Notes: a model not told the origin generated them from the sequence alone. A stretch of 32,049 bases of DNA from an uncultured Eubacteriales bacterium (GCA_949292905.1 CASFAV010000003.1:1-32049), one strand, 5' to 3'. Shown: positions 1 through 7,611, counted from the stretch's first letter. Program-made: numbers and translations.

Positions 1-127
1 ATTGCGAGGTATGGATTGTATATAGCATTACTTCATCGAGCGACTCTACATTAGTTAGTTGTATGTACTGCGCTTCCTAAATGCGTACTCGATTGCTATT
101 ATCGTTTATTTAAGAGAAATCTTACAC
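1..127. other. Left flank of the CRISPR array, no gene seen
   Basis: This AT-rich stretch precedes the first repeat. It is the upstream end of the array with respect to crRNA transcription and is therefore the candidate leader. I see no convincing -35/-10 pair, no degenerate repeat and no coding region in it. The lack of a leader promoter fits an array whose repeats carry their own promoters. Confidence 0.4.
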
Positions 128-154
128 GTTTTAGTTCCCTTTATTTCTTTGGTA

Positions 155-163
155 TGGTATAAT
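155..163 (+). promoter_or_regulatory. Repeat-embedded extended -10 promoter (one per repeat)
   Basis: The last nine bases of each repeat are TGGTATAAT, a perfect TGn extended -10 followed by the consensus TATAAT. The copy in the first repeat is given here; the others end at 229, 295, 361, 427, 493, 559 and 625. Transcription would start about 7 bases into the following spacer and leave about 24 nt of guide. That is the arrangement and guide length known for Neisseria type II-C crRNAs. No consensus -35 is visible, as is usual for extended -10 promoters. Confidence 0.75.
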
Positions 164-259
164 AGTGCCGCCATAAGTATTATGCAACTGAAAGTTTTAG
201 TTCCCTTTATTTCTTTGGTATGGTATAATGAAATCGACGCGCAGGTCAAGGCGTTCGAG

Positions 260-295
260 GTTTTAGTTCCCTTTATTTCTTTGGTATGTTATAAT
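260..295 (+). repeat. Variant CRISPR repeat 3
   Basis: The only repeat that differs from the others: repeat position 30 is T instead of G, giving TGTTATAAT at its end. The change falls on the free middle base of the TGn extended -10, so the embedded promoter motif is preserved. Confidence 0.95.
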
Positions 296-616
296 ATCTG
301 CGTTAAAAGAAGAGAATAAAGCCGAGTTTTAGTTCCCTTTATTTCTTTGGTATGGTATAATGCACGATAATGGAACCTATAATTTACTATTGTTTTAGTT
401 CCCTTTATTTCTTTGGTATGGTATAATCTTTTCTTGAAGCGCCTTCGTAAGTATTTGGTTTTAGTTCCCTTTATTTCTTTGGTATGGTATAATCTAAGAG
501 GCGTTAAAATCCCTAAATTACAAGTTTTAGTTCCCTTTATTTCTTTGGTATGGTATAATTATCACCCTTTTGCGGCTGAGGAAGACACGGTTTTAGTTCC
601 CTTTATTTCTTTGGTA

Positions 617-625
617 TGGTATAAT
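617..625 (+). promoter_or_regulatory. Extended -10 of the last repeat, reading into the terminator hairpin
   Basis: The eighth repeat is intact and also ends in TGGTATAAT, but no spacer follows. A transcript starting near 632 would contain only the hairpin at 641-680 and end in its U tract near 686, giving an RNA of about 55 nt. Whether this RNA exists is inference. Confidence 0.5.
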
Positions 626-635
626 TGAAGGGACG

Positions 636-686
636 AAAAAGAACGCGATGAACCTCTTAATAGGGAGGTTTATCGCGTTCTTTTTT
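636..686. terminator. Bidirectional intrinsic terminator between array and cas2
   Basis: A 16-bp stem pairs 641-656 with 665-680, with one G-U pair on the plus-strand RNA and an 8-base loop. It is flanked by five A residues at 636-640 and a T tract from 681. It can therefore terminate the array on the plus strand and cas9-cas1-cas2 on the minus strand. Confidence 0.9.
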
Positions 687-756
687 GTGTTATTGACGTA
701 CAATCAGCACTTTTCGAACGTAGCGGCGTTGAAGAAAATTTATCAAAATTCGGAAA

Positions 757-1083
757 TCAATCGAGTATAAACGCTGTCTGAATGAATTTTGCCGGTTTTT
801 CGCGCGGCGATTTGGCACCCGCTATAATGCGGATCGAAGCGTATTGCTTCTCCGTTACGGTAAGCATTCTGACTGAACCGTATTCGGGTGCGTTTTGCCT
901 TACCCTGGCGCAATGTTTTTCTACATGATCGTTACCGTTACACAGTCTGCCGTAAACGGAGAACTGTATCATATAATAGCCGTCTTTAATAAGAAAGTTG
1001 CGGAAAGCGGTAGCAGCTTTTCTTTCCTCTTTTGTGCCTGTAGGCAAATCGAAAAATACTATCAATCTCATAAATCTACTCAT
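757..1083 (-). CDS. cas2: CRISPR-associated endonuclease Cas2 (type II)
   Basis: Cas2 is the structural partner of Cas1 in spacer integration. The 108-residue protein has the ferredoxin-like start of the family: a hydrophobic strand followed by FFDLP, with the conserved Asp at residue 12, then a helix rich in charged residues. I chose the ATG at 1083, which overlaps the end of cas1 by 8 bases (ATGAGTAG contains both the start and the cas1 stop). This suggests translational coupling, because no good Shine-Dalgarno sequence is seen. An upstream in-frame start at 1107 would add eight residues, and an ATG at 1071 would remove four. It is the last gene of the cas operon and ends before the shared terminator. 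Confidence 0.93.
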   Translation of the reverse strand: MSRFMRLIVFFDLPTGTKEERKAATAFRNFLIKDGYYMIQFSVYGRLCNGNDHVEKHCARVRQNAPEYGSVRMLTVTEKQYASIRIIAGAKSPREKPAKFIQTAFILD

Positions 1084-1960
1084 AATCGTGGCGGCATACG
1101 CCAGCAAAAGAGGGGAGCAGTATATCGGAGGAATTTTCCCTATAACAGTTTAGAAGACTTTCGGCGCTCATTTCGGCGGCGGCAGCTAAAGTATACGAGC
1201 CGCTTTTGATATTGACGTCGACGTCGAGAACGGTAAATATTTTGCGTTTATCGAAAGAAGCCCCTTCCACTTCGATATATCGGTAAACTACGGCGTCGAC
1301 GACGGGACGGAACGGTTCCATTAAATCGTCCGCGAGATTATAGGCATTGCACTTGTTACAATGAAATAATCCGTATGCGCATTCGAAGCCGCGTGCGCAG
1401 AGTTCGCGTGCCACTGTGGCGCGCACTATGGCGTAACCGTAATTTAATGCGGAATTTATCTCGTTATCGGATTTGCGTGTAAAACTTTCGCCGAAAAGCG
1501 CGCGGAAATATATTCTTGCGCTTTCAGCTTCTTTGTTGCCCGAATCGTTGCTCGTGACTTTAGCGGCGAGAGCTGTAAGTTTGTCGGCTCCGTCTATTCC
1601 GAAGTATCCGAGACATTCTGCCTGATTGAGAATTTTGCGCTTGACGATACGTTGCCATAATTGCTTTTGAGCGGGTTTAGATAGCGCGGACTGCGCTTCG
1701 AGAGTGTCTAGCCGTCTGTAATACCCCGATTGCGGCAGAAGTACGGAATAAGGGAGGTGCGTTTCGTCGCAAATTATCACGCTGACCCCGGCTTTACTTA
1801 AAGCGTTGAGAGCATACACGGATACCGCGGTGCGAAGATTATCTATAACGACGCAACCGAGATCCTCTATAGGGTAGCTGACACCGTCTTTTAAGATCAG
1901 TTGATCTTTGTTTACGCGGATATTACACTCCGCACCGACAAATATGTTTATGAATCCCAC
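1076..1960 (-). CDS. cas1: CRISPR-associated integrase Cas1 (type II)
   Basis: Cas1 is the metal-dependent integrase that, with Cas2, inserts new spacers. The 294-residue protein has the N-terminal beta domain, then the helical catalytic domain. The expected ligands are visible: Glu144 in a KEAESARIYF context, His200 in GLFHC and Glu215 in DLMEPFRP. The EPFRPxVD motif is typical of the family. The start is GTG at 1960, inside the last codons of cas9, giving a 13-base overlap. No better ATG is available before the conserved N terminus. Gene order cas9-cas1-cas2 without csn2 or cas4 marks the locus as type II-C. Confidence 0.96.
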   Translation of the reverse strand: MGFINIFVGAECNIRVNKDQLILKDGVSYPIEDLGCVVIDNLRTAVSVYALNALSKAGVSVIICDETHLPYSVLLPQSGYYRRLDTLEAQSALSKPAQKQLWQRIVKRKILNQAECLGYFGIDGADKLTALAAKVTSNDSGNKEAESARIYFRALFGESFTRKSDNEINSALNYGYAIVRATVARELCARGFECAYGLFHCNKCNAYNLADDLMEPFRPVVDAVVYRYIEVEGASFDKRKIFTVLDVDVNIKSGSYTLAAAAEMSAESLLNCYRENSSDILLPSFAGVCRHDYE

Positions 1961-4900
1961 TCTGTGTTCAGCCTTTTTTCTTTGCTTACTTCGGTTATAT
2001 TCCCAAGTAAGTCAACGGCGCATTTCTTCATCGATTTTACTGTTTTCAGACCTATATTTAAGGTATATGCGTTGTCATGCGATATAAATGTCGCCGCTCC
2101 GGTACTTCGATTTATACTCCTATAATAGAAATATCCGCTCATTGCTTTAAGCGGCAAGAGGGATTTGTCGTTAGGCGCAAGATTGAAGCTGCGGTTGTTC
2201 TCGATATATACGAGATCGTTGGGATACAATGCAAATAAGAATTCGTAGGTTTCGTCTATTATATCCCATTCGTCGTAAGACTTATTTGCGGTAATCGCTC
2301 TGTTAGGTAGCTTTTTCGCGGCGATGTCGCTCGTGTATACGGGTACGCAGTAGAATTTACCGTTTTTGGTAAAAACGTCGGTTCTTACGATACTGTCGAA
2401 TTCGGCAACGGCTTTGCCGTTGGGGAAGCGGAAGCCGTGATTGAATACGTCGTCTATGAGCACGCTTTTGACTATCGGCGCTTTGGACGGGTCGGCGGAG
2501 GGCTTGCGGAAAGGTTCCTTGAATGCGAGTTTCGCTTCTCCGTCAAATTCTTTAAGCCGTGTTAGAAGCGCTTCGTACAGCGCGCGGTCGTCGCGCATGG
2601 CTTGCTCGTTATAGCCTGCGATAGCGTCTTTTGCGGCAGTGAGTTTAAGCTTGGTAAGCGCTGTTTTGAGCGTTGAGACGCCTTTGTCGATATAGCGAGC
2701 GGAGCGTATGGTTTCTTTGTGCAGGGCGCCGCGCGCGCCGCGAGAGGGCGCGCGGGAAACGAATATCGCTTTAATCGAAGTGATTTCATCTTCCGAATAG
2801 CCGAGCGACCTGAGCATATCGGTATCGTAGTACACGCTTTCTTGAGGATCGCCGTCGAGGCGAAGCAGGAGTTCTCTGCGGAAATGCTCGTACGGCTCTT
2901 TCAGCGTGCCGTATTTTGCGTCATATTCGTCTGCGGTAAGCACTTCGCCGTCGGAATCTATATATTCGTATTTTTGCGATTCTTTGTTAAAACGCTTGAC
3001 GCAACTTTCTTTGAGCTTGCTGTACTCGGTTATCTTCTTTACGGTCCCGTCCGTGACCAAAGCTATTACCGCCGCGTCCTGGGCGTGATGCTTGTCTCCG
3101 GCGCCGCGTATCTTGGTAAGCCCCCAGAATTTCCTTAAATAAGAGGTTATCCTTCCGTTTACGGCGGTCACCTGCTTCTTGCGACCTTCGACGGGGTCAA
3201 GCATGAGATAATCGTTGATCAGATTATATAAAAGTATAGAGCCGTATTTGGTGTCCTGCAACGCACGCGCTTTCCACTCGCGCGCGTTATCGTCGGTGAA
3301 CTTTTCGCGCAGAAGATTGGCGCGCTTTTTAGCGCTTGCGCTTTCTCTGTAGGTTGCGCGAACGAATTCGGTAAACTTACTCCATCTCTCGCCGTCGCCG
3401 AAATATTCGTAGGGGATACGGTTGCCTTTATTCCTGTTCTCCGCAGTCATTACGAGTACCTTATTTGAATAGCTGTCGTCGAACGAACGGCTGTAGGGTA
3501 TGATATGGTCGATCTCGGTGTATGTGGGATCCGTGAGCAAGCGTTGTGCGTCTATCACGCTTTGACTGTATGCGCACTTGCAACCTTGTTCCTCGTATAG
3601 TCTATACTTGAGTATGTCGGTAGCGGTCACGCGGGTAAGCCCGTAAGTTTCTTTCAATAATTTCTCCGTTTCGCTACGGTTTTTTTCGCGTTCCTTGTTA
3701 TCTTTACCTATTTCGTCGCGTTCCTTGAACGGCTTGCCTATTTCGCGCGCCGTTTCGATATTTACCGCGCACGGGGAACCGTATTTGTCGATAAGCGCGT
3801 TAAGCACCTTCAAAGTTTGAGATACTGCCCTGCGTACGACGGGAGAAGTTACGGAATCCACAATCTCCTTCACGGCTTCGCCGCGCAATTTCACGGTCTT
3901 ATTCTTTCCCGCATGTGCTCCGGCTCCGCCCCATATTTCGGTGCATGCGTCGGTATATTTGTAACCGCTTTCGAGAAGTGGTATCAGCTTCTTCATGGCC
4001 TTGAACGACAGCGCGCCGAAAGTCGCACAGTCTATTCCGAGCAACGCGTCGCGCTCCGTCTCGCTCAATACCGAGCATACGTCGGTTTCGTCCATTCGTT
4101 TAAGGCGCTTTTGATCGGTTTTGCAATGCGACAGTATAACCGCAAGTATGTCTATAAGTTCGTTGTCGGAAGCGTTTGCCTCCGAAAGCGCCTTCCTTAT
4201 TTCGTTACTGCGGCGCATGCTCGCAAATACTGCGCGTTCTACTTCGTCGACTGTTTTTTCTTTGCCTTTTTTATCGCCTTGCGAATAGTTTATAAGATTA
4301 AAAATCGAAGTTTCGGGTATCTTTAACCATTTGCGCAGTTGCCCGAACTTAATTTCGTTTACGCTTTTTAATTTTTCGATCAAGAAAGAGCGTTCTTCGT
4401 CTGTAAGCCTGCGTTCTCCGTCAGCGCCGATTATTTTAAGATTGTTCAGCTTCTGTAGAGCGGTACAATATTCGTAAGTGTAGCTCGCTTTAGGCGCGCG
4501 ATCCTCGTCCGTATCGAATGTGCATTTGCCGACGTTGTAATTTTCTGTACGGTAGGGACTCGGCTTGCCAGGACCTTCGTCGTATTCGCGTTGCGAGAGG
4601 AAAATTTCCATGTATTTTTCTATCGTCGCGGAATCGATAACGCCGTAAGATTCCTGCTTGAGAAGAATAAGATTTATTTCGTCCTTGAGCCTTGCGCGGT
4701 ATACCGTTCTTCTGTAATCTCCGCCTTTGTTGCGTATACTGTATATGCGTTTCCCCTCGACTAGGCGCGAATATTCGGGGTCGAGATAGCACATCTCTCC
4801 TACGGTGCGGTAGCCTTTTTCTTTCATATAGGCTTCGTTTGCTTCTACCGCGGCAAGCAGTTTACCGCCTTCTTTAGTATTCTTTTCGCTTTTGCGGTTT

Positions 4901-5286
4901 GATTTGAAGCCGCGGTGCTTGGCAAAATATATCATTATCCGCGCAAGTTGCGTGCGCGTCAGTTCTTCGTCAAGTCCTTTTACTCTCAGATATACGAGAT
5001 CGTCGCGATTTTCGTTAGCTTCGGCAAGGACGTTTTCTCCCCATTTCATTCCGATGAGATTCCTTACCCGCTCCACTCTGTGCGCTCTGCGTCTTATAAG
5101 TCGACGCAGGCTTCTCGCGGCTCTGCGTTGCGCCGCGCCCGTTTTGCCGGTTTTAGCTTCTTCCGGAATGTCGAATATGCGCGTTCCGAGATCGAGTATT
5201 CTTAATGGTTCGCCGTATTCGTTGCAGCCTATAGCCGCGAAACCTACCGATTCGATGCCGACGTCTAAACCTATGCGATATTTCAT
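1948..5286 (-). CDS. cas9: CRISPR-associated endonuclease Cas9, type II-C
   Basis: RNA-guided double-strand DNA nuclease, 1112 residues, close to the compact size of II-C Cas9 proteins. Domains in order: RuvC-I at the N terminus with catalytic Asp8 in GLDVGIESVG; an Arg-rich bridge helix at about 52-78; a recognition lobe to about 490; RuvC-II with Glu511 in NIETAREIG; an HNH domain with His594 in EIDHIIPYSRSFDDS; RuvC-III with His734 and Asp737 in HHAQDA; and a C-terminal PAM-interacting region from roughly 830. All catalytic residues are present, so both strand-cutting activities should be intact. The ATG at 5286 follows GGAGGAG at the right distance. A 16-residue upstream extension would run into the tracrRNA and is not needed. 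The PAM cannot be read from the sequence. Confidence 0.97.
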   Translation of the reverse strand: MKYRIGLDVGIESVGFAAIGCNEYGEPLRILDLGTRIFDIPEEAKTGKTGAAQRRAARSLRRLIRRRAHRVERVRNLIGMKWGENVLAEANENRDDLVYLRVKGLDEELTRTQLARIMIYFAKHRGFKSNRKSEKNTKEGGKLLAAVEANEAYMKEKGYRTVGEMCYLDPEYSRLVEGKRIYSIRNKGGDYRRTVYRARLKDEINLILLKQESYGVIDSATIEKYMEIFLSQREYDEGPGKPSPYRTENYNVGKCTFDTDEDRAPKASYTYEYCTALQKLNNLKIIGADGERRLTDEERSFLIEKLKSVNEIKFGQLRKWLKIPETSIFNLINYSQGDKKGKEKTVDEVERAVFASMRRSNEIRKALSEANASDNELIDILAVILSHCKTDQKRLKRMDETDVCSVLSETERDALLGIDCATFGALSFKAMKKLIPLLESGYKYTDACTEIWGGAGAHAGKNKTVKLRGEAVKEIVDSVTSPVVRRAVSQTLKVLNALIDKYGSPCAVNIETAREIGKPFKERDEIGKDNKEREKNRSETEKLLKETYGLTRVTATDILKYRLYEEQGCKCAYSQSVIDAQRLLTDPTYTEIDHIIPYSRSFDDSYSNKVLVMTAENRNKGNRIPYEYFGDGERWSKFTEFVRATYRESASAKKRANLLREKFTDDNAREWKARALQDTKYGSILLYNLINDYLMLDPVEGRKKQVTAVNGRITSYLRKFWGLTKIRGAGDKHHAQDAAVIALVTDGTVKKITEYSKLKESCVKRFNKESQKYEYIDSDGEVLTADEYDAKYGTLKEPYEHFRRELLLRLDGDPQESVYYDTDMLRSLGYSEDEITSIKAIFVSRAPSRGARGALHKETIRSARYIDKGVSTLKTALTKLKLTAAKDAIAGYNEQAMRDDRALYEALLTRLKEFDGEAKLAFKEPFRKPSADPSKAPIVKSVLIDDVFNHGFRFPNGKAVAEFDSIVRTDVFTKNGKFYCVPVYTSDIAAKKLPNRAITANKSYDEWDIIDETYEFLFALYPNDLVYIENNRSFNLAPNDKSLLPLKAMSGYFYYRSINRSTGAATFISHDNAYTLNIGLKTVKSMKKCAVDLLGNITEVSKEKRLNTEWDS

Positions 5287-5305
5287 AGTTTCTCCTCCGT
5301 ATCCG

Positions 5306-5311
5306 ATTATA
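5306..5311 (-). promoter_or_regulatory. Possible cas9 -10 element at the 3' end of the tracrRNA
   Basis: A perfect TATAAT on the minus strand lies just downstream of the last tracrRNA hairpin and 19 bases before the cas9 start. Transcription from it would begin near 5299, directly before the ribosome site. There is no good -35 hexamer, so the call is weak. The alternative is that cas9 depends on readthrough from the tracrRNA promoter. Confidence 0.35.
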
Positions 5312-5406
5312 AAGATGTCCCTGCGAAAAAACACAGGGACAGAGCTTTGCGGGAAAAATCCCTTATTTTAGTAACCTTTAATTCTTTGGTATGGTATAAA
5401 GTTACT
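5308..5406 (-). ncRNA. tracrRNA of the type II-C system
   Basis: The anti-repeat at 5365-5400 is complementary to the CRISPR repeat at 31 of 36 positions; mismatches are at repeat positions 1, 9, 10, 17 and 36. Reading on along the minus strand there is a short hairpin GGGATTTTTCCC (5351-5362), then GCAAAGCTCT, then a hairpin with arms CAGGGAC/GTCCCTG (5317-5340) and a tail ATCTTTATAA. The order, and the motif CGCAAxGCTCTG followed by a C-rich hairpin and an ATCxTTTAT tail, matches my memory of the Neisseria meningitidis tracrRNA. The 5' end is inferred from the promoter at 5413-5441. It lies directly upstream of cas9 in the same direction. Confidence 0.93.
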
Positions 5407-5412
5407 ATTAAC

Positions 5413-5441
5413 AGTATAAACCGACGGGGAGCTCGTGTCAA
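5413..5441 (-). promoter_or_regulatory. tracrRNA promoter
   Basis: On the minus strand, TTGACA at 5441-5436 and TATACT at 5418-5413 are separated by 17 bp. The predicted start is near 5406, about six bases before the anti-repeat. It is among the strongest promoters in the window. It may also supply cas9-cas1-cas2 if transcription passes the tracrRNA terminator. Confidence 0.85.
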
Positions 5442-5496
5442 GAGTGATAATTATAAATTTTGGCGTTAATTCTTTATGAAGGCTTTTTGAAACATA

Positions 5497-5525
5497 TTGA
5501 CGGATAGGGCGAGGTATCGTAGAAT
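5497..5525 (+). promoter_or_regulatory. Promoter of the first GPH symporter
   Basis: TTGACG and TAGAAT are separated by 17 bp, with a predicted start near 5532. This leaves a leader of about 49 bases before the ATG at 5581. Confidence 0.65.
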
Positions 5526-5580
5526 AAATATGTGTCGCGCGTATGTGCGCGTAAGAAATTCTGTATAAAGGAGAGTTCGT

Positions 5581-7065
5581 ATGGATGACAATACCACTCC
5601 GGTAACGCCCGTAACTCAGGTTCAGGAAAATTCGGGTAAAAGCGGTCTGCCGCCTTTCGGTTGGAAAGACAAGATCGGTTACGCCCTCGGCGATTTCGGC
5701 TGTAACCTGAGCTTTGCGCTTATTTCCGCTTTTATGGTGGACTTCTACACGCAATACATCGGGATACCTTCCGCGGCGTGGGCGGTCATCATCATTCTCA
5801 CCAAGGTGTGGGACGGCGTCAACGACCCCATTATGGGCGGTATTATGGACGCCGTTCATATCAAAAATACCAAAAGTAAGTTCAAGCCATGGATGAGTAT
5901 CGGCGCTATAGGACTTATCGTATCGGGAGCACTCGTATTCCTGCCGATACCGAACGCCGCTACCTGGGTGAAAATAACCGTTTGCGTGGTGACGTATCTT
6001 CTCTGGGATATCTGCTATACCTTGCTTAACGTGCCGTACGGCGCATTGAGCAGCGCCATAACCGGCGATTCCATCGAACGCACGCAGCTTTCCACTTGGC
6101 GCAGTATAGGAGCCGCGATAGGCGGGGCGCTTTGCGTAATACTTCCGTTGTTCGTCTACGACGACAACAACAATATCATCGGCGGCAGGCTCATATGGAT
6201 AGGCATCATTCTGGGCGGTATAGCTTACGTCGCGTATATGTTCTGTCTTAAACTTACTACCGAGCGCGTCGTCGTCCCGAAAGCCGAAAAACAGAAATTC
6301 AATTACATCAAGACCATCAAAGGCTTCCTGCATAACCGTCCGCTTCTCGGACTGTGCCTTGCGTCCTTTGCGCAGATAGTGTTCCTCATGTCCTGCACGC
6401 AGACCGCGAAGTGGCTTTTCCAGGTGCATTTCGGTAACGCCGACGTAATGGTCACGGTGGCGACGGTCATCGCGTATCTGCCGATGGTATTCTTCATTCC
6501 TTTCACTTCGAAAATAGTCAAGAAATTCGGCACGAAACTTGCCGTCGCGGCACCGCTGTTCTTGAGCCTTGCCGCTTCGCTCGTGATGATGTTCGTACCC
6601 ATGCCCGCGACGACCGGAGGAACGGTCACGTTCATATTAGGGCTGATGCTCGTACAGACGGGCGGCGGACTTTTCAGCCTGCTTGCCTGGGCGATGGTCA
6701 ACGACTGCATAGACTATCAGCAGATCAAGACTGGCTCCCGCGACGAAGGAAGCGTGTATGCGCTCTACAGTCTTTTCCGTAAAATTTCGCAGGGCGTGGC
6801 GCTCTCGCTTCCGCTCCTCTGCATGGAAGCCGTGGGGTATAACGCCAAAGCCAATCCCATAACCGCGCAGGAAGCGGGCGTCGCCGAAAAAATGGTCACG
6901 GTGTCCTTCGTACTGATGTTCGTCGGCGCGGCTCTCATGCTCGTAGCGTTTTTCCTCGTGTACAATCTCGGTAAAAAACAGGTGGAAGCGAATTCCGCTC
7001 TGCTCGGCAAGACCAACGACATAAGTCTTACCGACGTTCTCGGCGAAACCGCGGACAAAGACTGA
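5581..7065 (+). CDS. GPH-family sugar:cation symporter (MelB/XylP-like)
   Basis: A 494-residue inner-membrane transporter with about twelve hydrophobic segments, of the glycoside-pentoside-hexuronide family that imports sugars or glycosides with a cation. Family signs include the KIGYALGDFGCNLSF start with the conserved Asp, the WDGVNDPIMGGIMD segment after TM2, and the YQQIKTGSRDEGSVYALYSL segment late in the protein. The N-terminal 25 residues are polar and rich in Thr, Pro and Gln. An AAAGGAGAG ribosome site precedes the ATG. It is transcribed away from the cas locus, alone, and ends in a good terminator. No glycosidase is next to it, so the substrate is unknown. A paralogue lies at 28345. 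Confidence 0.9.
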   Translation: MDDNTTPVTPVTQVQENSGKSGLPPFGWKDKIGYALGDFGCNLSFALISAFMVDFYTQYIGIPSAAWAVIIILTKVWDGVNDPIMGGIMDAVHIKNTKSKFKPWMSIGAIGLIVSGALVFLPIPNAATWVKITVCVVTYLLWDICYTLLNVPYGALSSAITGDSIERTQLSTWRSIGAAIGGALCVILPLFVYDDNNNIIGGRLIWIGIILGGIAYVAYMFCLKLTTERVVVPKAEKQKFNYIKTIKGFLHNRPLLGLCLASFAQIVFLMSCTQTAKWLFQVHFGNADVMVTVATVIAYLPMVFFIPFTSKIVKKFGTKLAVAAPLFLSLAASLVMMFVPMPATTGGTVTFILGLMLVQTGGGLFSLLAWAMVNDCIDYQQIKTGSRDEGSVYALYSLFRKISQGVALSLPLLCMEAVGYNAKANPITAQEAGVAEKMVTVSFVLMFVGAALMLVAFFLVYNLGKKQVEANSALLGKTNDISLTDVLGETADKD

Positions 7066-7090
7066 TAAATCAAATTATTACGTCAAAATG

Positions 7091-7117
7091 AAGGAACCGC
7101 TCGTGCGGTTCCTTTTT
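7091..7117 (+). terminator. Intrinsic terminator after the GPH symporter
   Basis: AAGGAACCGC pairs with GCGGTTCCTT around a TCGT loop, followed by TTTATATT. The hairpin sits 25 bases past the stop codon and also separates the symporter from the convergent ferredoxin. Confidence 0.9.
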
Positions 7118-7144
7118 ATATTATTTCCCGGTATAAATCCGCCG

Positions 7145-7540
7145 TTATTCCGCAACGGTTTCGGCGTATTCTATGATCACCGCCTGCGGTTTGCATTTGA
7201 CGGCGCATTGACCGCAACGTATACAGCGCGATTCTATGATGCGGAAGGGGCTTTTTATAACGCCTTCCACCGCTTCCGCGGGGCAGTTCCGCTTGCAAAG
7301 CGAGCACCCGATACATTTCGATTCGTCGATACGCACGCGCTTTATCGCGCGGTGTCCGGGCGCGGGGGATATGCAGACCGCGGGGCAGGTTTCCGCGCAT
7401 TGCCCGCAACCTGCGCATTTTTCTCCGATCGCATAATAGTATATTCCCGCTTCTTCCTTTTCTTCGATCGCGCCGAAAGGGCAGATATATCCGCAATATC
7501 CGCAGTCTACGCATTTCTCTTTGTCGATTCGATACGCCAT
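7145..7540 (-). CDS. Polyferredoxin with four [4Fe-4S] motifs
   Basis: A 131-residue soluble iron-sulfur protein with four complete CxxCxxCxxxC motifs, beginning at Cys10, Cys42, Cys76 and Cys106. The spacing suggests two bacterial 2[4Fe-4S] ferredoxin modules in tandem, so it could hold four clusters and act as an electron wire. The third and fourth motifs read CIGCSLCKRNCP and CIRCGQCAVKC; the fourth has Lys where the others have Pro after the last Cys. A GGAG sits upstream of the ATG, and a promoter lies at 7583-7611. It is a single-gene unit with no catalytic partner next to it, so its donor and acceptor are unknown. The EFR1 proteins at 11356 and 18191 are possible partners by type only. 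Confidence 0.88.
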   Translation of the reverse strand: MAYRIDKEKCVDCGYCGYICPFGAIEEKEEAGIYYYAIGEKCAGCGQCAETCPAVCISPAPGHRAIKRVRIDESKCIGCSLCKRNCPAEAVEGVIKSPFRIIESRCIRCGQCAVKCKPQAVIIEYAETVAE

Positions 7541-7582
7541 TGTCGTGCTCCGTGATATGAGTCGGTATTAACCGCCATCAAT

Positions 7583-7611
7583 ATTTTAGCACGCGGCACG
7601 CTCATTGTCCA
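7583..7611 (-). promoter_or_regulatory. Promoter of the polyferredoxin gene
   Basis: On the minus strand, TGGACA and TAAAAT are separated by 17 bp. The start is predicted near 7576. Confidence 0.65.

Larger units (their letters stand above)
128..625 (+). CRISPR. Type II-C CRISPR array, 8 repeats and 7 spacers
   Basis: Eight 36-bp repeats start at 128, 194, 260, 326, 392, 458, 524 and 590, separated by seven spacers of exactly 30 bp. The repeat begins GTTTTAGTTCCCTTTATTTC and ends TGGTATGGTATAAT. This resembles the known repeats of Campylobacter and Neisseria II-C loci, which also start GTTxTAG and end in an A/T-rich hexamer. Seven copies are identical; the third differs by one base. Orientation is set by the tracrRNA at 5308-5406, whose anti-repeat pairs with the 5' part of the plus-strand repeat, so crRNAs are read left to right. 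The array converges with the cas operon. No spacer was seen to match another part of the window. Confidence 0.98.

Noticed and set aside
128..625. Self-targeting spacers
   Set aside because: By eye I found no spacer-length match elsewhere in the window; a systematic search was not possible, so this only rules out obvious cases.
59..628. Two open frames across the CRISPR array with a repeated LVPFISLVWYN motif
   Set aside because: The repeated peptide is only the translated 36-bp repeat; there is no ribosome site, and the period is that of the array.
5287..5334. A longer Cas9 start at 5334 adding 16 residues
   Set aside because: The extension overlaps the tracrRNA hairpin and lacks a ribosome site, while the ATG at 5286 has GGAGGAG and begins exactly at the conserved RuvC-I strand.
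1..5441. Assignment as type II-A or II-B
   Set aside because: No csn2 or cas4 is present, Cas9 is of compact size, and the tracrRNA and repeat features match II-C.
5368..6429. A 353-codon minus-strand open frame opposite the first symporter
   Set aside because: It is antisense to a well-supported membrane protein and shows no recognisable domain; it would also run through the tracrRNA promoter.
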